The notes under the pieces were generated by a model. It was not told the DNA's origin. It did no database searches and saw nothing but the letters and a program-made list of their open reading frames with translations. A stretch of 64,000 nt of DNA from positions 62,001 to 126,000 of the forward strand of contig NZ_JANAVF010000011.1 in assembly GCF_024213195.1 (NCBI RefSeq), written 5' to 3'. The translations under genes were made by a program, and so were the position numbers. Within the stretch, counting starts at the first letter, position 1; each line of letters opens with the position of its first letter. This stretch comes from Streptomyces sp. TBY4. Its GTDB lineage: Bacteria > Actinomycetota > Actinomycetes > Streptomycetales > Streptomycetaceae. Shown in pieces: positions 35,948 to 42,941 of this stretch.

Positions 35948-36079
35948 GGGCGTGCTGCTCCCTGTGTTGGAGACACCGTCTTTGAGGCGCCGGCCGGGGA
36001 AGCGCGGCACCCTGGAAGACCTCGGCGCGGCCGTCCGCACCGTCGGCCGCACCGAGGTCGTATGCGGGACCCGGCGGTC

Positions 36080-36093
36080 TAGAACGCGTTCTA
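36080..36093. promoter_or_regulatory. KstR-type operator upstream of the MaoC gene
   Basis: TAGAACGCGTTCTA, a perfect palindrome (CTAGAACGCGTTCTAG including flanks), satisfies the KstR consensus TNNAACNNGTTNNA at every fixed position. KstR represses cholesterol-catabolic genes in mycobacteria and rhodococci. Confidence 0.75.
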
Positions 36094-36722
36094 GGTTGCC
36101 CGGTGAAGGAATGTATAACGCACGCCCCAGCACTTGGGAAGACCGCTGACCCTGCGTCTGACTCTGCGTCAGATGCGCTTCCCCGACGGGCCGAACACCC
36201 CCGGAACACGCCTCGAACGGGGCCGCCCGGCATGACCACCCGGCCAGTGGCTGCGGACCCGCCGCCCCGACCCGCCGCGTCCGCAAGGGATTTCGGGCTC
36301 CGGTTCGGAATGGAGGGGCCCACCAGGCGGCGCAATTCCCCGTGGTGCCCGAATGCGCCCTCCGGATTTTCCGAATCCACTGCGCATCACGGGCCTCCCG
36401 AACGGCGCCGTCACCCCCGCGGGTGCCCCAGTGCTGCGGTGACCTGCGGAATTAGGATCAAGCAACGGTCCGGAACCTGATGGTCCGTGTCCTTCGACTT
36501 CACCCTTTCCGCTCCCTTTACCGCCGGGCCATGCTCCCCCCGTCCGCAAAGACCGGCACTTTCCCATTTCCAGACCGCGGGACTGCTCAACGCGCGCGTC
36601 CTGGCCCGTGCGTCCCGCTCCGCGCGGCGGAACGGGACGCCGCCGTGGGTGGTGCCGGTCGCCGCCGTCTGCTTCTTCGCGGCGCCGGGCGTGTGGCACG
36701 CCTGAGGCCCTACCCTGGCCGG
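36094..36722. other. Intergenic region without a clear gene
   Basis: About 630 bases. Several small ORFs exist on both strands, but none has a recognisable domain or a good ribosome-binding site with matching codon bias. A lower-GC patch at 36440-36520 (AATTAGGATCAAGC) could hold a promoter for the receiver-like gene that follows. Confidence 0.5.
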
Positions 36723-37109
36723 ATGGACGAAATGCCCGTTTCGCAGCGCCCCGCCCGATCCCTGCGGGTGCTCCTGGATCCGCCGAACCCGGCTCTGGCG
36801 GTCCTCCTGGGTCTTCAGCCGGACATCGAGGTCGTGACGTCGGCGCTGGCCCGCCCGGCGGTGGCGCTGACGGAGTCGGTGGAGCGGGTCCCGGAGCTGC
36901 TGGCGGACGATCCGGAGTGCCGGATCCTGGTGCTGACGGGCTCCGCCCACCCGGGCCTGCCGGAGGCCGCCCTCGCCGCCGGTGCGGCCGGCCTGGTGCT
37001 GCGGGACGGCCCCGTCGAGGACCTCGCGGACGGCATCCGCCGTGCCTCCCGGGGGGAGTCGGTGGTCGACCCGGCGCTGGAGGCGCCGCGTGCACCGCAG
37101 GCACCGTAG
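36723..37109 (+). CDS. Stand-alone, degenerate response-regulator receiver-like protein
   Basis: A 128-residue protein that aligns by eye with a NarL-type receiver (LRVLLDPPNPALAVLLG, RILVLTGSAHPGLPEAALAAGAAGLVLRDGP, DLADGIRRASRGE). The acidic pair and phosphorylated Asp are absent, and the LuxR DNA-binding domain that normally follows is gone. It may be a remnant or a phosphorylation-independent regulator. No kinase gene is adjacent. The ATG lacks a strong ribosome-binding site. Calling it functional is uncertain. Confidence 0.55.
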   Translation: MDEMPVSQRPARSLRVLLDPPNPALAVLLGLQPDIEVVTSALARPAVALTESVERVPELLADDPECRILVLTGSAHPGLPEAALAAGAAGLVLRDGPVEDLADGIRRASRGESVVDPALEAPRAPQAP

Positions 37110-37199
37110 GGCCGACTGCTGACCCCGCGGGCGCCGTAGGTCCCGCAGGCCCGTAGGCCCGTAGGCCCCGTAGGACTCGTGGGTTCGGCCGGGCACGGG

Positions 37200-37238
37200 T
37201 CCGCCCCGTGGATCCTTTCGGAGGATCCGCGGGGCGGA
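37200..37238. terminator. Bidirectional terminator-like hairpin
   Basis: Sixteen-base arms (37200-37215 TCCGCCCCGTGGATCC with 37223-37238) pair at 15 positions plus one G-U, around a 7-nt TTTCGGA loop. It separates the receiver-like and P450 genes, which converge. Confidence 0.8.
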
Positions 37239-37257
37239 TGGAGTGCGTGCCGGTGGG

Positions 37258-38586
37258 TCAGTTCGGGGCGGGGGCCGTCCAGTCGTCGACCGTGCGGGAC
37301 GGGTCCAGGGCCACCGGGAGCCGTTCCAGGCCGCGGAAGGCCGGGAACGGGCCCTTCAGCCACTCCTCGTGGCCCGGCTCCGGGGTGGCCAGGACCATGT
37401 CGGGGAAGCGGTCGAGCAGGGCCGTCAGCGCGGTTTCCAGTTCCATGCGGGCGAGCGGGGCGCCGAGGCAGTAGTGGGGGCCGTGGCCGAAGCCGAGGTG
37501 GGTGCTCTGGAGCCCCTTGCGGGTCACGTCCAGGGTGTCCGGCTCGGCGAACTTCTCCGGGTCGCGGTTGGCGGAGGAGATCGCGATCTGGACCAGGGCG
37601 CCCTTCGGGACGGCGACTCCCCCGATCTCCACGTCCTCCAGGGCGTAGCGGAAGGTGGAGGTCTCCACGGAGCACTCGTACCGGACGAGCTCCTCGACCG
37701 CCTGGGGCAGCAGCCCCCGGTCCGCCCGGACGAGCGCCAGCTGCTCGGGGTGGGCGAGTAGGGAGAAGACCGCGTTGCCGATCTGGTACGTGGTGGTCTT
37801 GTGTCCCGCGAAGAGCAGGACCCACATCATCGAGACGAGTTCGTCGTCGGTCAGGGCCCCGTCCTCGTGCTGCGTCTGGATCAGCACGGTGAGGAAGTCG
37901 TCCGCGGGCTCGGCGCGCTTGCGGGCCACCAGGCCGAGGAAGTAGTTCCGCAGCCAGTGCTCCGCCTCGGCCAGTTCACCGGCCATGTCCTTGCTGAACC
38001 GGGAGCGGGTCACCTGTCCGAACCACTTCAGGACCTCGGTGCGTTCGTCCCCGACGATGCCCAGCAGTTCGCAGATGACCATGACGGGGAGGGGCAGGGC
38101 GAAGGAGGTCATCAGGTCGACGGGGGCGTCCGTCGGGCACCGGTCGAGCAGTTCGCCGGCGAGCTGCTCGATCCGCGGGCGCAGCAGTTTGACGTGGCGC
38201 GGGGTGAAAGCCTCGTGGGCGATGTGGCGCAGCCGGGTGTGGCGCGGGGGGTCGGCGAAGATCAGGTTGTCGTCGAGGGCGTCACAGGTGTCCCCGAAGA
38301 CCGCGTGGTAGATGTCGATGCCCTCGTGCATGTCCTTGCCGATGCGCGGATCGGACAGCGCGAGCCGGGCGTCCTCGTACCGGGTGATGAGATACGTGTC
38401 CACCCCGTGGCGCGTGGTCAGCTTGCAGACGGGGGCCTGCTCGCGCAGGGACTGGTAGACCGGGTAGGGGCACGTACGGTACTCCGGCGTGCCCATGGAC
38501 ACGGCCGCCACGGCTTCTGCGACCGGGAGGCCGACGGGGACGACGGGGAGGCCGTCGCTCACTGCCACTGCGGGTTCGGTCGTCAC
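37258..38586 (-). CDS. Cytochrome P450
   Basis: A 442-residue class I P450. I-helix LLFAGHKTTT, ExxR in EELVRYE and heme loop FGHGPHYCLG are all present; a bulky HKTTT replaces the more common HETTA. It needs a ferredoxin partner, and none lies next to it. Substrate unknown; the nearby steroid-type genes are suggestive, but it lacks a KstR-like site and could belong elsewhere. A 3' hairpin separates it from the receiver-like gene. The amidohydrolase gene is divergent. Confidence 0.9.
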   Translation of the reverse strand: MTTEPAVAVSDGLPVVPVGLPVAEAVAAVSMGTPEYRTCPYPVYQSLREQAPVCKLTTRHGVDTYLITRYEDARLALSDPRIGKDMHEGIDIYHAVFGDTCDALDDNLIFADPPRHTRLRHIAHEAFTPRHVKLLRPRIEQLAGELLDRCPTDAPVDLMTSFALPLPVMVICELLGIVGDERTEVLKWFGQVTRSRFSKDMAGELAEAEHWLRNYFLGLVARKRAEPADDFLTVLIQTQHEDGALTDDELVSMMWVLLFAGHKTTTYQIGNAVFSLLAHPEQLALVRADRGLLPQAVEELVRYECSVETSTFRYALEDVEIGGVAVPKGALVQIAISSANRDPEKFAEPDTLDVTRKGLQSTHLGFGHGPHYCLGAPLARMELETALTALLDRFPDMVLATPEPGHEEWLKGPFPAFRGLERLPVALDPSRTVDDWTAPAPN

Positions 38587-38770
38587 GGGCTCAGACCTCT
38601 CGTGGGGCTCGACTGTCCAGCCACCTCACTCCCTCCGCCCCCCGGACGGAAAACGCCGGAAAACGGGGATTACCCCGTTCGGGCCCGAAACTACGCCCGC
38701 CTGAGCGGATCGGACGGGTCCCCGACCTGCCCCGCACCCACCCGCGCGGCCCCGCCCTAAGGTCCCCCTC

Positions 38771-39865
38771 ATGCCGGACATCTCAGACATCACCCCGCCG
38801 GACGACGGCAGCCGCAGCAGGATCGACGTCCACCACCACTTCTGCGCCCCGCAGTGGCTGGAGTGGGCCGAGGGCCGGGGCCTGGCCCACCGCAAGGCCC
38901 TGCCGCCGTGGGCCCGCTGGGACTCCGCGGCGGCCCTGGACCTCATGGACCGGGCGGGGATCGCCACCGCCGTCCTCAAACCGATGCTGCCGGCGCGCTA
39001 CGCGACGTCCGCGCAGCTGCGCGAGGCCACGGCGGTGACCCTGCGGGCTGCGGCGGAGGTGGTGGAGGCGCATCCCGGACGGTTCGCGTTCCACGCCCCG
39101 CTCTTCCTCGACGACCCGGAGACCGCGTCCTGGGCCCTGCGGTACGGGCTCGACGAGGCGGGGGCGGTCGGGGTGAACGTGACGGCGAACTACGGCGGCG
39201 TCTACCTCGGGGACCCGTCCTACGACCGGCTCTTCGCCGAGCTGGACGAGCGGTCCGCGGTGGTGGACACGCACCCCCACAACCTGCCGGGGGTGGGCGG
39301 GCCCGCGGGAGCGGGGGGTGGGCCGGGCGGGGGCGGTGGGCCTGGCCCTGGCCCCGGCGGGGGCGGTGCGCCCGGCGGAGGCGGGCCCGGGGCGGTGGCC
39401 GTGCCCGGGATCCCGCACTTCCTGTGCGACTTCCTGCTGGACACCACGCGGGCCGCACTGAACATGATCCACAAGGGCACCCTGGACCGGTTCCCGAACC
39501 TGTCGGTGATCCTGCCGCACGCGGGCGGCTTCCTCCCGCACATCGCCACCCGGGTGGAGGCCTTCGCCGGGACGCTCACGCCGCCGGTCGACCCCGCGAA
39601 GGTCCGGGACCACCTGCGGCGGTTCTACTACGACACCGCCGGGCCGATGTCCCCGGCGGGCACGCTGCTCGCGATGGCGTCGCCCGAGCGGGTGCTCTTC
39701 GGCAGTGACTGGCCAGCGTGTCCTGCGGAGATGGTCACGGAGATCGCGCTGCCCGCGCTGGCGGGGGATCCCGTACTGACGGCTGCGCACCGGCTGGGGA
39801 TCAACCGGGGCAACGCGGTACGGCTGATGCCGAGCCTGGCTGCGTTGACGGCTGCGCGCGCCTGA
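38771..39865 (+). CDS. ACMSD-like amidohydrolase / decarboxylase with Gly-Pro insert
   Basis: A 364-residue amidohydrolase-superfamily protein (ACMSD type). The N-terminal metal motif is VHHHF (His-x-His class), with DTHPHN, LPHAGGFLPH and FGSDWP as later metal/catalytic segments. A run of about 38 residues almost wholly Gly, Pro and Ala (about 175-212) interrupts the fold after DTHPHNLPG and looks like a recent low-complexity insertion. The family decarboxylates aromatic acids or hydrolyses lactones. It is divergent from the P450. Confidence 0.85.
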   Translation: MPDISDITPPDDGSRSRIDVHHHFCAPQWLEWAEGRGLAHRKALPPWARWDSAAALDLMDRAGIATAVLKPMLPARYATSAQLREATAVTLRAAAEVVEAHPGRFAFHAPLFLDDPETASWALRYGLDEAGAVGVNVTANYGGVYLGDPSYDRLFAELDERSAVVDTHPHNLPGVGGPAGAGGGPGGGGGPGPGPGGGGAPGGGGPGAVAVPGIPHFLCDFLLDTTRAALNMIHKGTLDRFPNLSVILPHAGGFLPHIATRVEAFAGTLTPPVDPAKVRDHLRRFYYDTAGPMSPAGTLLAMASPERVLFGSDWPACPAEMVTEIALPALAGDPVLTAAHRLGINRGNAVRLMPSLAALTAARA

Positions 39866-39872
39866 GGCAACC

Positions 39873-39907
39873 CGTCCCGGGAAGCGGGAAGCCCGCTCCC
39901 CGGGACG
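39873..39907. terminator. Bidirectional terminator
   Basis: Arms of 16 bases (39873-39888 CGTCCCGGGAAGCGGG with 39892-39907), one mismatch, 3-nt loop, between convergent amidohydrolase and glycosidase genes. Confidence 0.8.
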
Positions 39908-39913
39908 TCGCGG

Positions 39914-41617
39914 CTACTTCGGCACGACCACGACGGCGTTGCTGACCCTGCGTTCGGTGGGGCCGCTCGCGGTCCAGCTGTCCATGGGCCGGTTGTAGAG
40001 GACGCTCTTGGCGATGAGCGTGGTGTCGCCGCCGCTGCCCAGGCTGACGGCGTCCTTGGCTCCGAGCCACTTCATGACCTCGGCGGCTTCCGGCACGGTG
40101 ACGCCGATGCTGATGCCGGGATCGCGCCCGTCGATGGTGACCAGGAGGAGCTCACCGGCGGCGGTGACCCCTGCGAGCGTGCGGGGGTGGCGCTCGACGA
40201 TGTTCCCGGTCGGGGTGCCGTACGTCGGGTTGTGCATGCCGTTCTGCACCGTGTTGATCAGGATATTGCCGCCGCGGACCAGGGCCGGGCCGCCACCCGC
40301 GACCGCGTCGAAGGTCGAACCGGACAGCGACTTGCCCCCGGAGTCGGTGATGGTGGTGCCGGGCTTGAAGACGTCGTCCGGGCGGGCGTGGGCCCTGAGC
40401 CAGTCCGCTCCTTCGCCGATGCCCTGCATGACCCTGCCGGTCGCGGGGATGGCGCCCCCGGGCGGACGTATGGCCACGACCTTCCAGCCACTGTTCACGA
40501 CGACGTCAACGGCGCCCGGGGTCACCGGGGTCGTCGCTCCCCACTCGGGCCGGAAGACCACGACCTCGTTCGGGTCCACGCACAGGGCGCCCCGCCACGC
40601 CTCGGTCTCAGGGTTTTTGCCCTTCCCGTCCTCTCGGCGCTCGGTGCCGATCCCGCCGCAGCCGCGGTTGCGGCCGGGCACCCGGTTGATGCCGTCGATC
40701 TGGCGGATCTGGCCGTCGGCCGCGGTCACCTGCGTCTTGGAGGAGACCTCGTCGACCCGGACCCGGGCTCCCGGGCCCTCCAGGAGCAGGGCGGTGCGTC
40801 CGTTGTTGGGCTCGCTCACGAGGTGGCCGTCATTGACGTGCAGGCCCTCGGGATCGCCGTCGAAGACCAGGGGCTGCGGGTCCTCTTCCCCTTCGGGGAC
40901 CGGCTTTTTGATTTCGAACTCGGAGGCGTTGACCGCGACCAGCGCGCCGGCTGCCGCGGCCATGTCGCGGACCGTCTCACCCGCCCTGACGTCCTTTCCG
41001 TGTACGGCCTGGAAGGCGACGTTCGCGGTGGGATCCACCTTGACGACCCGCACCTCCCACGGCCCGGTGGTGTCGGCGCCGTCCTGGCCCGTGTAGGCGA
41101 TGCGGGCGGAGAAACCAGCGGACTCCACCAGGCCCTTCAGCTGGTTCGCTCCGGCCTGGTCGCTCGGGGCGAACCGCCCGACACGCACCTTGTGCTCGTA
41201 CAAGACCTCGCCGACCGGATAGTCGTCGTGGAGCTTCTTCAGGACCTTGGTCTGCCGGGAGTCGACGCGGCCCACGAAGTTGTTCTCGGCCAGCGCCACC
41301 ACCAGATCGTTGGCGAAGGTCTTGTTGCCGACAGCCCAGCTCTTCAGCGGGGGCTCGACCGGGGGATCCGACTTGTAGGGGATCTCCACCTCGACCGACC
41401 ACACGTCGGACGCCTGGCCCTGGCGGTACTTCTGGTACGTGACCCCGGGCGCCAGGGTTTGGATCGCACCCGGCGTGGCCTCCAGCTCGGCGGGGCCCAG
41501 CGGCATGCGCATCGCGGGGAGGGTCACGTCCTCTGCGACGGCCGACCCGCCGGGTGTCAGGAAAGCCAGTGAAGTCAGCACGACGGCGGCCGCGAGGCCG
41601 CCACGGATTCTGGGCAA
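39914..41617 (-). CDS. Secreted phosphodiester glycosidase-family protein
   Basis: A 567-residue protein with an N-terminal signal peptide (cleavage near AVA-ED, about residue 28). The C-terminal two thirds carry the NAGPA/phosphodiester glycosidase layout: VAVNASEF, VAGGGPALVRGG, RHPRTLAGVTAAGELLLVTIDG and LGSGGDTTL. The usual VNGGFF and LDGGGST motifs are altered to VNASEF and LGSGGDT. An N-terminal SPOR-like repeat region (about 90-190) contains GRVDSRQTKVLKK. It starts with TTG behind GAGGAG. Substrate is probably a cell-surface glycan phosphodiester, by family only. Confidence 0.82.
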   Translation of the reverse strand: MPRIRGGLAAAVVLTSLAFLTPGGSAVAEDVTLPAMRMPLGPAELEATPGAIQTLAPGVTYQKYRQGQASDVWSVEVEIPYKSDPPVEPPLKSWAVGNKTFANDLVVALAENNFVGRVDSRQTKVLKKLHDDYPVGEVLYEHKVRVGRFAPSDQAGANQLKGLVESAGFSARIAYTGQDGADTTGPWEVRVVKVDPTANVAFQAVHGKDVRAGETVRDMAAAAGALVAVNASEFEIKKPVPEGEEDPQPLVFDGDPEGLHVNDGHLVSEPNNGRTALLLEGPGARVRVDEVSSKTQVTAADGQIRQIDGINRVPGRNRGCGGIGTERREDGKGKNPETEAWRGALCVDPNEVVVFRPEWGATTPVTPGAVDVVVNSGWKVVAIRPPGGAIPATGRVMQGIGEGADWLRAHARPDDVFKPGTTITDSGGKSLSGSTFDAVAGGGPALVRGGNILINTVQNGMHNPTYGTPTGNIVERHPRTLAGVTAAGELLLVTIDGRDPGISIGVTVPEAAEVMKWLGAKDAVSLGSGGDTTLIAKSVLYNRPMDSWTASGPTERRVSNAVVVVPK

Positions 41618-41623
41618 GACGCT

Positions 41624-41650
41624 CCTCAGATGGGCGAAACCGTTCTGAGG
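41624..41650 (-). promoter_or_regulatory. Inverted repeat overlapping the glycosidase ribosome-binding site
   Basis: CCTCAGA and TCTGAGG arms (7 bp, perfect) with 13 bases between. In the transcript the downstream arm contains the GAGG of the GAGGAG ribosome-binding site, so folding would hide it. Confidence 0.4.
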
Positions 41651-41730
41651 AGGGGGGCGGACGCACCAATGCGGCCCTCGGAACTGGCCAGGTCAGAGTA
41701 CGAGAGCCGCACCGGAGCGCCCGCCGGGGG

Positions 41731-42918
41731 CTACTTGCGGAGGAGGGTGACCACCGCCGCGCCGCCGAGGCCGATGTTGTGGGCCAGGGCGACCCTCGCT
41801 CCGGGGACCTGGCGGGGGCCCGCCGTGCCGCGGAGTTGCCAGACGAGTTCGGCCGCCTGGGCCAGGCCCGTCGCGCCCAGGGGGTGGCCCTTGGAGATGA
41901 GGCCGCCGGAGGGGTTGACCACCCAGCGGCCGCCGTACGTGGTCGCTCCCGACTCGATCAACGCCCCGGCGCCGCCGTCCTCGCACATGCCGAGCGCCTC
42001 GTACGTCAGCAGCTCGTTGATGGAGAAGCAGTCGTGCAGCTCGATGACGTCCACGTCGCCGATGCCGAGGCCGGAGGACTCGAAGACCGCCCGCCCCGCC
42101 GCCGCGGTCATCGGCTTGCCGACCACGTCGATGCAGGAGCCGGAGGCGAAGGACGCCTCCGTGTCCGTCGTCATGGACTGGGCGACGATCTCCACCGCCC
42201 GGTCGGCCAGGTCGTGCTGCTCCACGAAGCGTTCCGATACGACGACGGCCGCCGCCGCCCCGTCCGAGGTCGGCGAGCACTGGAGCTTGGTCAGCGGTTC
42301 GTGGATGGTCTTGGCGGCGAGGATCTCCTCCACCGTGTACACGTCCTGGAACTGCGCGTTCGGGTTGTTCGCCGAGTGCCGGTGGTTCTTGGCCCCGACG
42401 GCCGCCAGCTGCGCGGCCGTGGTCCCGTAGAGCTTCATGTGCTCCCGCGCCGCGTTGCCGAAGATCTGCGCGGTGGGCGGGGACATCTCGAAGCCGTGGC
42501 CGGCGGCCATGATCCCGTAGTGGCGGGCGACCGGGGAGGTCTTGAAGTCCCCGCCGTCCGCGCCGCCGCCGAGCGCGCCGCGCTTCATCTTCTCGAAGCC
42601 CAGCGCGAGCACGCAGTCGTTGATGCCGCCCTCGACGAACTGCCGCGCCATCATCAGCGCGGTGGAGCCCGTCGCGCAGTTGTTGTTGACGTTGTAGACG
42701 GGGACTCCGCTCAGGCCCAGTTCGTAGGCGGCCCGCTGACCGGCCGTGGAGGCCTGGAAGCAGTAGCCCACGGGTACCTGCTCGACCAAGCCGTAGTCGA
42801 TGCCCGCGTCGGCGAGCGCCGCGTCACCGGCCTCCTTCGCCATGTCCCAGTACTGCCAGTCCCTCGATTCGGGCTTCTCGAACTTCGTCATGCCGACGCC
42901 CACGATGTACGACTTCAT
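41731..42918 (-). CDS. SCP-x-type thiolase / lipid-transfer protein
   Basis: A 395-residue thiolase-fold protein of the lipid-transfer (SCP-x/Ltp) branch. Nucleophile Cys is in NNNCATGSTAL, with CSPTSDGAAA, ELHDCFSINEL and GHPLGATGLAQ further along. Relatives cleave beta-keto acyl-CoA, including steroid side-chain intermediates. It lies 23 bp behind the double acyl-CoA dehydrogenase on the same strand and so shares its KstR-type promoter. The Cys in the last active-site loop (usually CxG) is not evident, as in other Ltp proteins. Confidence 0.88.
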   Translation of the reverse strand: MKSYIVGVGMTKFEKPESRDWQYWDMAKEAGDAALADAGIDYGLVEQVPVGYCFQASTAGQRAAYELGLSGVPVYNVNNNCATGSTALMMARQFVEGGINDCVLALGFEKMKRGALGGGADGGDFKTSPVARHYGIMAAGHGFEMSPPTAQIFGNAAREHMKLYGTTAAQLAAVGAKNHRHSANNPNAQFQDVYTVEEILAAKTIHEPLTKLQCSPTSDGAAAAVVVSERFVEQHDLADRAVEIVAQSMTTDTEASFASGSCIDVVGKPMTAAAGRAVFESSGLGIGDVDVIELHDCFSINELLTYEALGMCEDGGAGALIESGATTYGGRWVVNPSGGLISKGHPLGATGLAQAAELVWQLRGTAGPRQVPGARVALAHNIGLGGAAVVTLLRK

Positions 42919-42941
42919 GCCTGCACTGCCCTTCGGTTCAG

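Noticed and set aside
36103..36480. 125-codon plus-strand ORF next to the KstR-type site
   Set aside because: Pro/Arg-rich, no motif, poor start context; judged intergenic.
36487..36705. 72-codon plus-strand ORF before the receiver-like gene
   Set aside because: GTG without a ribosome-binding site and no domain; a hydrophobic tail is the only feature, not enough to call a gene.
37110..37199. CGTAGGCCC-type short repeats after the receiver-like gene
   Set aside because: Short, irregular and low complexity; treated as slippage-prone sequence, not a named repeat element.
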